In this document: one piece after another, positions 36,204-47,900 of the stretch
Numbering within the stretch: position 1 is the first letter of the stretch
Layout of the letters: each line of letters starts with the position of its first letter
Assembly: GCA_037962975.1 (NCBI GenBank)
Contig: CM075670.1
Coordinates: 154,446,501-154,510,500, forward strand
DNA length: 64,000 bases
DNA from: Clitoria ternatea
Lineage: Eukaryota; Streptophyta; Magnoliopsida; Fabales; Fabaceae
Direction of reading: 5' to 3'
Notes under the pieces: generated by a model
Seen by the model: only the letters and a program-made list of their open reading frames with translations
Databases searched by the model: none
What the model was told of the DNA's origin: nothing
Position numbers and translations under genes: made by a program

Positions 36204-37325
36204 TTGAGCCCATTTCTCCATCACTCTCCATACTTTTTCTCCTCCTTCTCTCTAAAACCATCTCCCTCTCAATCTAAAAACCTCTTCTCCGAATCTCCAT
36301 TATCAATGGCTTCCTCCTCTCAACCTAGAAAGAAACAAAGAGCCAATGTTACTGGTGCTGCCATCCCTCAACACTCTGATCTCTCAAGGTTCTTCTCTAT
36401 CCAAAAAGAGTTAGGAAGGTATCAAAACTCATTTTCTGAAAAACATCTCATCTCCCCTCATTGGCTTGATGTTGCATTTTTTGAATCTTTTGGACTTTCT
36501 CTCCTTACCACCCTTCACCAACAAGAGCTAGTTGGATTCATGGCTCTTGAGGAAGTTTCCATTTATCCAGAATTGATTCGGGTTTTCTATTCCACTTTGC
36601 GCCTTCAAGATGCTCGATACTATGCCAAAGTGAAAGGAAAAACCATTCTTCTTGACAATGAAGTGATGGGTCAAGTTGGAAAACTCCCTCTTAGCAATGC
36701 TCACTTCCATGGAAAAGAACCCTCTCCTTCATGGAACTACAATCCCTTAGAGGCAAGAACTTTCTTCAACCTTGCCGCTCCCTCTAGCACCGTTGGAACT
36801 CTAAGCCTTGACCACCGCCTCTTGCACTATGTCCTGGTGAAAATCCTCTTTCCTTCTGGTAGAAATTATGCAAGATTGAGTGAGGCACAAATCTTGCTGC
36901 TGTGGGCTATCATCAATCAAAAAGAAATTAATTGGATTGATGTTGTAAGGCACCATATGATTGAAGCTCAGAATCTTGCTCGCCTCCCATATGCTGTTAT
37001 AATCACAAAGCTACTGCGCCACTACAAGGTGGACTTGAAGAATGAGGTAAAGGAAATTGTAGGACCTAAAGCACCAATTAGAAAATCTCATCTCACAAAG
37101 ATGAACATCATTGAGTATCATGGGATATGGCAATTTCTCCGCCGCCCTCGTGATGATACTGAAGATGCTTTTCCTCCTCCTCCACCCGCTCCTACTGATG
37201 AATTGTTTACTAGGATCACTGCCCACTTGGACCGCAGCCGGGGTATCATGGAAGCAAACTTCAACTCTCGCCTGGACAAGCTTGAAGCCAACATGGAAGA
37301 ACGCTACACCGAGCTTGCCACTTAG
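36204..37325 (+). CDS. Sirevirus envelope-like ORF (putative plant transposon protein domain)
   Basis: An intact frame of 373 codons (339 from the second ATG at 36306, MASSSQPRKKQR, which I prefer because 36204-36305 looks like a CT-rich leader). It occupies the env-like position of Sireviruses, downstream of pol and before the polypurine tract. A basic RKKQR patch sits at the start. The central domain (about residues 60-305) has FSEKHLISPHWLDVAFFESF, LDHRLLHYVLVKILFPSGRN and LPYAVIITKLLRHYKVDL. Then follow a run of prolines and a C-terminal charged, coil-like LDKLEANMEERY. I see no signal peptide after the second ATG and no long membrane segment, so 'envelope' describes position, not proven function. 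Related broken copies are at 41226-41833 with 52176-52600, and probably 23100-23385. Confidence 0.8.
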   Translation: MSPFLHHSPYFFSSFSLKPSPSQSKNLFSESPLSMASSSQPRKKQRANVTGAAIPQHSDLSRFFSIQKELGRYQNSFSEKHLISPHWLDVAFFESFGLSLLTTLHQQELVGFMALEEVSIYPELIRVFYSTLRLQDARYYAKVKGKTILLDNEVMGQVGKLPLSNAHFHGKEPSPSWNYNPLEARTFFNLAAPSSTVGTLSLDHRLLHYVLVKILFPSGRNYARLSEAQILLLWAIINQKEINWIDVVRHHMIEAQNLARLPYAVIITKLLRHYKVDLKNEVKEIVGPKAPIRKSHLTKMNIIEYHGIWQFLRRPRDDTEDAFPPPPPAPTDELFTRITAHLDRSRGIMEANFNSRLDKLEANMEERYTELAT

Positions 37326-37840
37326 ATTTCCAGCATTCACTTTCCTCAGCCTTGATTGGCTTTTTACTTTATGATTTTGCTTGATAATTATTTGCTTTTT
37401 ATGTTCAGACTTGGTTGCCCTTCTAAGGCATTTATTTTGGTTTTTCACTTGACACTACTTATATCGTTTGTTTGGATAGTTATTTGCTTGAATGTTATAT
37501 CTATTTGGATGTTTATATGATTTATTCTCTTCGCTTGGTTGATTATCCTTATTCATAGGTTGAATACCTCTTTTTTTTCTGAGCGTATATTGTTTTTGAT
37601 AATGACAAAGGGGGAGAGATACTAGAAAGACAAAGCAAGAGATATTAGAAATTCAAAACATAATGTTTGGAGAAATACATTGTTCTCAAGATGAATGTCT
37701 AATTTAAAAATAAAGGGGGAGATAAAGAAGATTTGATAAACAAAGGAAAACACACTCTGTTTTTCAAATGGTTCCTCATCATTGCTTCTTTAAATTGTTG
37801 ATATTAACACGCCAAGAGATGGCCATTGGTTGTCATCATC

Positions 37841-37854
37841 AAAAAGGGGGAGAA
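37841..37854 (+). promoter_or_regulatory. Polypurine tract of the plus-strand SIRE element
   Basis: AAAAAGGGGGAGAA lies directly before the 3' LTR start TGTATTTG. It follows about 500 bp of non-coding sequence after the envelope-like ORF. Confidence 0.9.
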
Positions 37855-38085
37855 TGTATTTGCATGTTGTTAACAGGTTTTGATAATGACAAAAGGCACA
37901 AGGCATAACAAGAACTTCATGAATCAAAAACAAATAATGTATCAAATCAAGAGACTTTAGAAATCATGAAGAAAACACTCCAAGAAATCAAGAAAGCAAT
38001 GCACAATGACAAAGGAAAGCAACCATGGATCATAACACATCAAGGAAAGACCATTAGGCATGGAAAAACATCAAAATGCAATGCC

Positions 38086-38260
38086 TGAATCGATTCACAC
38101 ATGAATGAATCAATTCAGAGCCCTGGAAGTCACCAAAACCCAAAACAGAACAGCCTGAATCGATTCACGAAATCCCTGAATCGATTCACATGAAGCTGAC
38201 AGCCCAAGAACCCCAAACAGAATGCCCTGAATCGATTCAAGAAGCTACGAATCGATTCAA
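38086..38260 (+). repeat. GAATCGATTC array, SIRE 3' LTR
   Basis: Six words start at 38087, 38107, 38157, 38178, 38229 and 38249, giving intervals 20, 50, 21, 51, 20. The array ends 130 bp before TATAAA. Confidence 0.92.
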
Positions 38261-38389
38261 GAAGTGGGAAACACCACTAAAAAGCCAGATTTAAGTGGGA
38301 ACCAACCACCCAAAACCTAAAATACGCAAAGACAAGCTGGAACCACTACTTGCAACGGCTAGAAGGACTTTGAAGCTGCTCCAAGGCTC

Positions 38390-38395
38390 TATAAA
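38390..38395 (+). promoter_or_regulatory. TATA box of SIRE 3' LTR
   Basis: TATAAA in the same context as 34129-34134. Confidence 0.65.
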
Positions 38396-40439
38396 TGCAA
38401 GGGAAAATCAAGCACAATAAAAAAAAAGAAACAAGATACAAGAGGCAATCAATTCTACATTCATTCTTTGTGCTTTGTGAGTTCATATCTTTGCATTTCC
38501 TGAAGATTGAGCTTTAACTTGTATATCCTCTCTTGTTGAGAGTTAGAAATTTGAGAGAGCATTCACTTATGTATCCACTCTATTTAGAGAGTCCATATCC
38601 TGTAAACACTACCAAACACAAAAGCTTTTCACTCTAGGTTGAGTGGTCACAAAGGTTGGGGTTCAACCTTTGGGTATTGATAGTTTGAGAGATTGGGTGG
38701 GTTGCCCTTGTGCTAGTGAGGATTGAGTTCTTGAGTGTGGGACACTAGGAAGCTGCAATTGCTCATAGCTTGTAATCTCTAAACTTCAATAGTAGAAATC
38801 CTTCAAGTGGGTTGCTTAAAGGCGAGATGTACACCGGGATTGGTGAAACTTGTTAAATTGGTTTGCAAGCTCTTCTCCCTTACTCCTTTACATTCATATT
38901 CTGCATCTAATTGATTTATGTTGATTGATTGTGATTTGCTTACTTGAGCTTGCTTATATTAGTTAACTTTGAACATTGCACACCAAGTGTTTGACAAATT
39001 GCCTTAGCATATTCACTTCTTGTTTTGCATTGTCTCTTGCATTAAACTTGACTTCACTTGCGTAATCTTTAAACTTGTGATAAAAGAATCAAGTTCAAAG
39101 GCATTTCAAGCAAAGTTTTAAAAACTCAATTCACCCCCCCTCTTGGGTATTGAGGCCAGTTGAATAACAGTCAATAGTTTGGTGACAAGGCACCCTATGT
39201 GGTAGGCCCAGCGGGTGGGCGGCTCTATGGTTAGTGAGTTACCTCGGTGTCCGATGGGGCACGACTCTCTCGATGTATGTTTGGGAGGGGCCTGTAGCAC
39301 TTGTGGCAAGTAAGGCCACGATAATGATTCGCAGTCACGGGGTGACTAGTGCTACATATGGGCGAGAACAGTTTGGTACCAGTAAAAATATGTTGTTGAT
39401 CATGCTTGAAATTGGATATAAGTGTACACATTTTACTACTGCAGTAGGGCTATAGTAGCACACCTATGCTTGTCCCACATTTGATATGTTGTTGTGTCCC
39501 ACAGTCAGATCCGCACTTGATAATAATTCCATTGTGTATATGCATTAGCTTTAAGAGCATTTACATATAACTGAGATATGCCTAGTTGATAGTCGAGATG
39601 GCGATGGATGATTGTTGAGTAGAGAAAGTAAGCCGAAGTGCTAACGTTATATGTGTGATAATTATTAAGAAGGCTAAGGATATGTTTTATATATGATATT
39701 GTCTTGCGAATATGCTTATTTGAATATTTATTGTGCTGAAATGGAATGATGTATCATGTGTGTGATGTTATCTTGAGGATGAATGCGGTGCACACGTGTA
39801 TAAATCTTATCATAATGTATGACTTTGGTACATTTGGATTATGTTACTCACCTCCCTATTGCCATTTTTAAGCTTGATGCAGGTGTGAGGTAAAATCCTA
39901 CTCTTCTTGGAGGTTGAGCATTAGAGAAGGTAAATATGAAAGGAATGTGGTTGAGCCTTGGCTGGCATGTGTACTCATTTTATATAGTACATAGTACTAT
40001 ATGTTTATTTTGAAATTAATTTTGACAATGACTGATTTTGGAAGGTCATGTAGGAAAATTAGACCAGGTGTGTAAGGCTAATTTTCATTAATAACCTTGA
40101 CGATGTATTGGATGATATTTTTATTATGAAATTACATTTCTAATGTTTAACAAGTCAGCGATGCATCTTTCATCCTCCTTTCGGGTGATACTTTAACCAC
40201 TCTTGAATTTAATTTTTATCTTCCGCTTTTCCCTTGTGACGGCCTCAAGCCCGATCGTTCAAGGTGCACTCTGATACCATTCTCATATCTTCATATAAGA
40301 GATCAGTTATCTATTGGTCCGGGGAAATTACTCAGCTTTATTTATATTGAATTTTTGCTACTTACAATTATTTTAAAATTACAAAAAATTTACCCCTGTT
40401 TCTGAAATAGGAAACTCGAACTCGGGGCGTCACAGATTA

Positions 40440-40748
40440 TACCTGATACTTCTAATTCTTGTTATGTAGCATCATAATCGATTAGCTTACTTGCTGTAAT
40501 TGATTATACTTCATTGCAGAACCAAGGTAATTGATTGGGTTAGTGGTGTAATCAATTATGCTATGTCAAATTCAGGTCTGATGCTTGATTTGATTTGTAG
40601 GCTCTTTGCTCTTTTTTATTTTAAACTTCTAGGAAGTTTATTGCATATTGTCCTTGGCATTTTGAGTCTCTATGGACTTCATTATCATGTCATGATTCTT
40701 CAATTTGTTGCTTTGTCATTATCAAAATCCTAAAATAATTTTCAAACA
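40440..40748 (-). repeat. 3' LTR of the minus-strand SIRE element, proximal part
   Basis: It resumes after the solo LTR and its GATTA duplication. It contains four more TAATCGATTA-type words (about 40474-40560) and ends in AAACA, which on the minus strand is the LTR start TGTTTGAAAATTATT. The polypurine tract (AAAAAGGGGGAGAATA on the minus strand) follows at 40749-40765. Confidence 0.88.
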
Positions 40749-41225
40749 TATTCTCCCCCTTTTTGATGATGACAAACAATGTTCATCTCATAAGGGTGTT
40801 ATTACAGATAAAATTTCTCCCCTTTCTTAAGGAGTTTATGTATAATTCTAAGAATCATGAAAATGCTCAATTTCCATTTTAACAATGTTAATTCTTAGAG
40901 TTCTGATTAACCATTTGTTATCTCTGATTAACCACTTGTTATTAACCATTGGTTCTTTGATTAACCATTTGTTATAGGTTCTTTGATTGACCATATTAAC
41001 CATACCACTTGTTATTAACCATTTATTAAGCATTTGTAGATTCTTCTTTTGATGAACATAAACATTTAATTTTTCCCCACTTTTGTAATCATTAAAAATA
41101 AATAATGCAAGTAAGGAGTAAACATGAAAGCAAAGAAATTTCATTGATGACTGAAGGAAATTATAGAAGCAAAGGCAAAGTAGAAAAAGCTCCTAAGATA
41201 AAACATAAACAACAAGAAAAACAAT
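40749..41225 (-). other. Non-coding 3' region of the minus-strand SIRE element
   Basis: It starts with the polypurine tract. At 40903-41035 the words 'ttaaccatttgttat' and 'ttaaccacttgttat' recur about six times with irregular spacing. No gene. Confidence 0.65.
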
Positions 41226-41833
41226 TTAGTTATTAGGATTAAAAAAGTGAAGATCAGTGATCTTGTTGGATAGATCCTCATATTTTTTCTCCATGATCTC
41301 AAAGTGTTGTGGCTCAGTGATTTGAAATTCTTAAAGAGAGTTTTCAAGCTTTTCAAAGCGCTGATCAAGATAAGCATAAAGAGATGTGAAGGGATCAACA
41401 GGAGCAGAGGATTTTCCTTGGGTAACAGGGGTAGGAGAAGCAGAATCGGTAGGTTCTTCAAATGGGATATTGGCATGAATTCCTTCCATCTTAGAGACCC
41501 AAGCTCCATTGAAAAAGATAATCCCCATCTTGGTGAGATGATAAGTACCAATGCAAGCTTTGGAAGGTATGGTTTCTGGAAGTTCTCCACTGAGATCTAC
41601 ACCATAGGCTTTGAAATTTTTTATGAGAAGAATGGCATAGGGGAGCTTTTGTTGATCCTTGGCTTTGAGCATGTGAAGCTTGATAAGGTGAATCCAATTG
41701 ATTGCCTTGTGGTTTTGCATTGCCCATATCAGCACTACATTTTCTTCTTCAACAAGGGCGTAGTTGCCTCCACGAGGAACCAAAAGCTTGACCAGAATAA
41801 AGTGAAGAAGACGGTTGCTTAGAGTGAGGTGAC
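41226..41833 (-). pseudogene. Envelope-like ORF of the minus-strand SIRE, C-terminal part
   Basis: On the minus strand it reads HLTLSNRLLHFILVKLLVPR, LPYAILLIKNFKAYGVDLSG and on to an early TAA at 41331; homology continues to a natural-looking stop at 41226. It is clearly related to the intact ORF at 36204-37325 (LSLDHRLLHYVLVKILFPSG there). An Athila element is inserted in it at 41833, between codons that rejoin as LVG-H across the GTGAC duplication with 52176-52250. Confidence 0.85.
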
Positions 41834-43643
41834 TGACAGGGCTCCGGAAGAGCACGGGTTATGTCGAGTCATACAAAAGATATCGTATCCACAGAGACTG
41901 TTTTCAAAGTACCGGCATTTTAAAATCTAATTATCCACACAGTTTGATATTTTAAGTTTTTGTAAAAGAAAACTCAAAACAAAGTTTACATAGAATAAAA
42001 ACAAATTTAGAAATAAAATTTTCTAGACACTTAAAAATCAGAGTTGAGAGTATCTTGCGATTTCGGGGGATCAAGACATTATTTTATATTAATAATTTGG
42101 CTTTTCATAAATAAGAATCAAATTAAGTTTTCCAAGGTAGATTTTCCTTAAGCTAATTAATAGGTTCCTCTCGAAATCCTATTAATGTACCTAACGTATG
42201 GAGAACAACGTTCAATCCCTAAGATAGGCCCTTTACTGTTTTATGAAAATCCCTTTTTATTCCTCAAAAGATTTTTGATTACTTTCACGGTTTTACCGAG
42301 GTCACAAAAAGTATTTCAAAACCTTAGGTTTAGTTCAAAAACTTTCCAGTAACAATAAATCTCTTGATTTTATTAATTACTTAATTTTACTAATATACCC
42401 GTAAGTATACAGTTTTATCACTTAGGTTCTTGTTAGGAATCACTAAGAGCATTGAGCATAATTTGAACTAAATGGAAAACAGAAATTTATTTAATTCAAA
42501 GTCAAAATAATATTAACATAAAATATTATCATACCCTCATCATCCCAAGATAATTAATTTAGTTACTCATGAAAGAATTCAATTTAATACACATGATGGA
42601 AGGAAAATAAAACATACAATACATGGTAAAAATAAAGACTTACGGGTTTCTCCAAAAGCCCAAAAATACTTTTACCATTGTATTTCCTTGTTGCAATATT
42701 CTTCCATCATATACAAATTGGAACACTTAATTTTACAATCCTCACAACTCTTATACAAGAAATAAAAGAAAGAAAAGAAGAAATAAAAGAGAAAGAAATG
42801 GAACAGAGAGGAAAATGAAAGAAAAAGAAAAGAAAGGAACGAAGTTATGAAAACTGGATGCCTTTTCTGCTTCAATGCTTCTCCTTTTACAGGCGAGGGA
42901 GAGGAGACAGCGAAGGAAACAGCATGCTTAATTTAAGGAGCGAGTGGAAATTTTCGGCGAGAGAATCCCATAATGTTGTTTCCACTTCATAATTTCCGTA
43001 TTGTTGTTTCCAGTGATTCCAATAATAAATCGATTCATATAATTCATTTTTGCCTCTGATTTTGCGTAGGAATCGATTCATTTGAAGAAGGAATCGATTC
43101 ATTGATGCAGGAATCGATTCATGAAGTGGGGAATTGATTCATTGGGGTGGGAATTGATTCATGGACAAGGGGAATCGATTCATTGGGCATAAAAATCACC
43201 GAGGAATCGATTCATTAGCTAGGGGAATCAATTCATGCTGTTGTGAATCGATTCATTGCTGCTGTGAATCAATTCATTGCTGCATTTTGCATTCCCATCA
43301 GTGGTGAATTGATTCACACCCCTGTTATTGCCATTCTTGGTGCTTTTTGGTTCCTTTTTGGCATGAATTTGTTGATGGCTTCCTCTTTTAATCCTTGGGC
43401 ACTTTGATCATCTTTTTGGGTTAGAAATCTTGAGTTCTTGAATCCATTTTCTTTTTACATTCATTCATTCTTAAAATGGATCTTCAATAGTTCCAAATAT
43501 ATTAATTTCTGCAAAATAAAAGTACCCGAGTAGAATATAGTGGAAAGAAAGCATTAATCATGTAAATTTGAGAAAATACTGTGGAAATGGTTTAAAATTC
43601 TAATTAAATTAAATCTAATTTATTGTGTCTAAAACACTTATCA
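41834..43643 (-). repeat. 3' LTR of the Athila-type element
   Basis: 1,810 bp, containing array 43027-43317. The TATA equivalent reads 'ccttttacagg' (about 42884-42893) instead of 'ccttttatagg' in the other LTR, so its TATA box is mutated. Confidence 0.92.
43027..43317 (-). repeat. Helically spaced GAATCGATTC array, Athila 3' LTR
   Basis: Twelve words start at 43027, 43070, 43091, 43111, 43131, 43151, 43172, 43204, 43225, 43245, 43265 and 43306. Intervals are 43, 21, 20, 20, 20, 21, 32, 21, 20, 20 and 41 bp. Variants are GAATTGATTC and GAATCAATTC, i.e. loss of the central CG. Confidence 0.93.
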
Positions 43644-44960
43644 AAATACCCCAAACCAAACCTTTGCTTGTCCTCAAGCGATGACCATATTCACAAGATA
43701 AGATACAGAAAACACTTAGCTTAGTGAACTAGGAAACCCAAAACAACGAAATAGATTTATTCAAATTCCAAAAATTAACTTTCTTGTGTGATTTAATTTT
43801 CAATGTAATACATGAGGCACTCTTCTCACAATTTCACTCTAAGTGTTTCATGGTTTGTGTATCACTCAAATCATCATAGTCAAAAACATTACCATAAGCT
43901 TGTTAATTAGCCAGAAACTCCACAGTTTAAATAGAAAGTATGTCAAAGTCTAAAGGTCTTTCAAAGGTTGTAATGTGGCCATGGGTTGTATTGTCAAGGT
44001 AGGAATTTCAAGAAAAATGGAATACAAAAGGGCTTAAACAGTCATGAATGATTCAAATTTAAAATACTAAAAGAGCAAATTTTTGAACTTTTAATGGACT
44101 TTTTGCAATTCATTCAATATCATCCTTTTGATTTTCTTTTCTTTTTCTTGCTTTTCTTTGCATCCCATAACATATTTTTCTTAAGTCCTTTTTGTTTCTT
44201 TGCTCCACTAAATTTCTAACTTTTTCACCATTAAGAGAATATCAGTCAATGAAAGGCTTCAAAGAAAAAATTTTCACTTTCAGGCTCAAAAGGGGCAACT
44301 AGGGGTCAAATTGTGCAAAAATTCTGAGGCTTAAGAATAAGACCTAATTATGCCTTTATCAACCTAAGACATACAATCAAAAACCATTTTGAATCGGTTG
44401 AAAAACAAGTTCTAGAATATTAATGACTATAAGATTCACTCAATCAAGAAAATATGGGTTTGAAAATTTGTTTGATAAATTACCCATTTTGGCTCAAGTC
44501 TCACCATGGAAAATCTTTTCAAAGAAAATTTAAATCACATAAGGTTTATTTAAACATTTGTTTCGCATCTAAACAATCAAATTTTTGAAAAATTTTACTC
44601 AAAATTTTGGGGTTCTTAGATACTTTAGCTTTGTGTTCAAAGTTAATTTATCATGCAATCATGGTAAATTATAGGATGACAAACAAAACAAGGAAAACAC
44701 ACATGCATAATAAAATAACAATCACACAATACAAACAAAACAGTTAAGTTTTCTTATCTACCACCCCAAACCAAAATTTGACATTGTCCTCAATGTTAAA
44801 ATGGATGATAAACGGATAAGAAAACTTACCTGGAGTAACCCCAAACCGGGATTTGACATAGTTTTTTTTTCAATTTCAAAATAACACAACAAATATATAG
44901 GGTTACCTCCCTATCAGTGCTAAGTTTTAAGTCTTCAGCCAGACTTCTCACCATTTAGAT
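43644..44960 (-). other. Non-coding 3' internal region of the Athila-type element
   Basis: It begins with 'aaaataccccaaaccaaacc', the polypurine region on the minus strand, and a 'cttgtcctcaag' motif. A similar block ('ccccaaaccaaaatttgac') recurs at about 44763. The frame-rich parts have no recognisable protein. Confidence 0.65.
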
Positions 44961-47900
44961 TTATTCATCAGGAGCATCAAACAAGTCCAAGTCACTTGCT
45001 TGTTGTATTGGTTGACCTGTCAAGTAGTGCTTTACTCTCTGTCCATTTACCTTAAATGTACCAGATTTCTCACTCCATAACTCAACAGCTCCAAAGGGAA
45101 AGACCTTTGTTACCTTGAATGGTCCCGACCATCTGGATCTCAGTTTACCTAGAAAAAGCTTCAATCTGGAATTAAACAGTAAAACCATATCACCTGGATT
45201 GAATGTTCTCCGTAGGATGTGACGATCATGCCATTGTTTGGTTTTTCCTTTATAAATTCTGGCATTTTTGTATGCATCTAAATGGAGCTCTTCAAGCTCA
45301 TTTAATTCCAATAACCTACGTTCACCTGCAGCCTTATGATCAAAGTTAAGAGTCTTAACAGGCCAAAAAGACTTATATTCTAGCTCAACAGGTAAATGGC
45401 AAGGCTTCCCATAAACTAGCTTAAAAGGTGTGGTTCCAATGGGAGTTTTGTATGCGGTTCTATATGCCCATAAAGAATCACCTAACTTAATAGACCAATC
45501 TTTACGTGACGTATTAACCACTTTTTGAGGAATGTTTTTAATTTCCCAATTGGATACCTAAACTTGTCCACTAGTTTATGGGTGATAAGGTGTAACAACC
45601 TTATGCCTAACTTCATATTTCTTTAGAAGGGTCTGAAAAGGTTTCTCAATAAAATGAGACCCTCCATCACTTATAACATATTTTGGGACCCCAAACCTCA
45701 GAAATATTATTTTCTTGAAAAGTTTAATAACAGTCTTAGCATCAGATGGGATGAAGCAATGGCCTCCACCCATTTTGACATATAGTCAACTGCCACTAAT
45801 ATGAACTGATTTCCAAAAGAGGAAGGAAAGGGTCCCATAAAATCAACACCCCATACATCAAATAATTCAACTTCTAAAATGGTATTCAATGGAATTTCAT
45901 GTCTCTTACCAATATTACCTGTTCTTTGGCAAGAATCACAAGTTAGAACATACTTACGTACATCCTTAAAAATATTTGGCCAATAGAACCTAGCTTGCAA
46001 TATTTTAGCGGTTGTCTTGGAGGTGCTCATGTGCCCTCCACAGGAAAAAGAATGGGAATGGTTTAGGATATCATGGACCTCGTCTTGTAGAACACACCTT
46101 CGAATCAAACCATTAGCATATTGCTTGAATAGGAGGGGTTTATCCCAATAGTAGTGTTTAACATCTGCAAAAAACTTTTTCCTTTGCTAAAAGCTAAGAT
46201 CAGGGGGTAGGATACCACATGCAAGAAAATTTACAAAATTAGCATACCAAGGAACACGTTGGATACTAAGACTCAAGAGTTGTTCATCTGGAAAAGATTC
46301 ATTGATAGGAATATTATCTGTTTCTACTTTTTCGGATGTCAACCTAGATAGGTGGTCAGCAACCAGGTTCTCAATACCCTTCTTATCCTTAATTTCCAAG
46401 TCAAATTCTTGCAATATTAGAATCCACCTAATCAGCCTAGGCTTTGCTTCCTTTTTATTCAATAGATACTTAATGGCAGAGTGATCGGTGTAAACAATAA
46501 CATGTGAACCCACCAAGTAAGATTTAAATTTATCAAAAGCAAAGACAATAGCTAACAGTTCTTTCTCAGTTGTGGCATAATTTACCTGAGCATCATCCAG
46601 CGTCCGGCTGACATAATGAATTACATGAAGCTTTTTGTCCTTCCGTTGTCCAAGCACATCCCCCACTGCATAATCACTCGCATCGCACATCAACTCTAAT
46701 GGGAGTTCCCAATCAGGGGGTTGCACAATGGGGGCAGAGATTAGAGCTTGCTTGATCCTGCAAAAAGCTTCCATACAAGATAAATCAAAATTGAAAGGCA
46801 CATCCTTACCCAAAAGAGTTGTAAGAGGCTTTGTGATTTTAGAGAAATCTTTAATGAACCGACGGTAAAACCCTACATGTCCAAGAAAACTCCCAATACC
46901 TTTCACATTTGTAGGTCGGGGAAATTTTTCAATCACTTCCACTTTAGCCTTATCAACTTCTATACCTCTTTCAGACACTAAATGTCCAAGAACTATGCCT
47001 TCTCTTACCATAAAATGGCATTTTTCCTAATTCAAGACCAGATTGGTCTCTCCACAACGTTGCAAGACTTGGCACAAATTTGTTAAACAGTTATCAAAAT
47101 CCAAACCATGCACTAAAAAATCATCCATAAAGACTTCCATCACATTTTCAATAAGGTCAGAAAAAATTGCTTGCATACACCTTTGAAAAGTCACAGGTGC
47201 ATTACACAGACCAAAAGGCATACGCTTATAAGCATAAGTCCCATAAGGGCAAGTGAAGGTAGTCTTTTCTTGATCAGATGGATGAATGGGAATTTGATGA
47301 AAACCTGAATACCCATCCAAATAACAAAAATAAGAATGTTTCACAAGTCTTTCAAGAATCTGATCAATAAAAGGGAGAGGAAAGTGATCTCTTTTCATGG
47401 CACTATTTAACTTTCTATAATCAATGCACATGTGCAAACCAGAGACAATCCTAGTAGAAATCAATTTATGTTTATCATTTTCCATCACAGTTATTCCCCC
47501 TTTTTAGGCACTACATGAACAGGACTTACCTATTTACTACTATCAACAAGATATATGACTCTAGCATCAAGCAATTTCAAAATTTCCTTTTTAACTACTT
47601 CTCGTATTTTTGGATTTAATCTTCTAAGTGGTTCTACTGTGGGCAACTTCTACAGTAATCTTATGCATACAAAGAGAATGGCTAATCCCTTTGATATCAT
47701 CCATTGTATAACCTATTACCTTTCTATACAACCTAAGTTGTTTCAAAAGTTTTTCAGTTTCACATGGATTCAATTCAGCATTAACAATCACAGGATATGT
47801 GGAATTAGGACCAAGAAACTCATACCTTAATGAAGCTGGTAAAGGCTTTAATTCCACATTGGGGCTTACCACTTTGTCACACATGACCTCAGTATCATGT

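Larger units (their letters stand above)
33522..39169 (+). mobile_element. SIRE-type Sirevirus, plus strand, internally deleted
   Basis: Two LTRs start TGTATTTGCATGTTGT (33522 and 37855); the 3' copy ends GAATAACA at 39169. The flanking duplication is GTCCA/GTCAA (33517-33521; 39170-39174, one mismatch). A deletion removed the end of the 5' LTR, gag, protease, integrase and the start of RT. RT/RNase H and the envelope-like ORF remain. In the first 85 bp the LTRs differ at three sites, all C/T. It is inserted in the family S solo LTR 27670-40434. Confidence 0.9.
37855..39169 (+). repeat. 3' LTR of the plus-strand SIRE element
   Basis: 1,315 bp, TGTATTTG to GAATAACA, with array 38086-38260 (three pairs of words) and TATAAA at 38390-38395. 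Relative to the 5' LTR it lacks one 72-bp superunit, as if two identical words recombined. Confidence 0.92.
27670..40434 (+). mobile_element. Solo LTR of family S, containing two further insertions
   Basis: It starts TGTAACACCCTAAATTTT, ends CTCGGGGCGTCACA, with duplication GATTA (27665-27669; 40435-40439). Its own sequence is 27670-28487, 32442-33521 and 39175-40434, about 3.16 kb. It matches the inverted ends of the solo LTRs 28488-32436 and 52828-56410, so I treat all as one family (called S here; the clade is unknown because no internal region is present, though the ends resemble chromoviral LTRs). A CT-rich leader-like stretch at 27985-28090 supports plus orientation. No coding sequence is seen. 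Confidence 0.85.

Noticed and set aside
36061..36261. Minus-strand 66-codon frame over the array before the envelope-like ORF
   Set aside because: It is produced by repeated palindromic words, which read similarly on both strands.
41304..41822. 172-codon plus-strand frame
   Set aside because: It is the antisense shadow of the broken envelope-like ORF on the minus strand.
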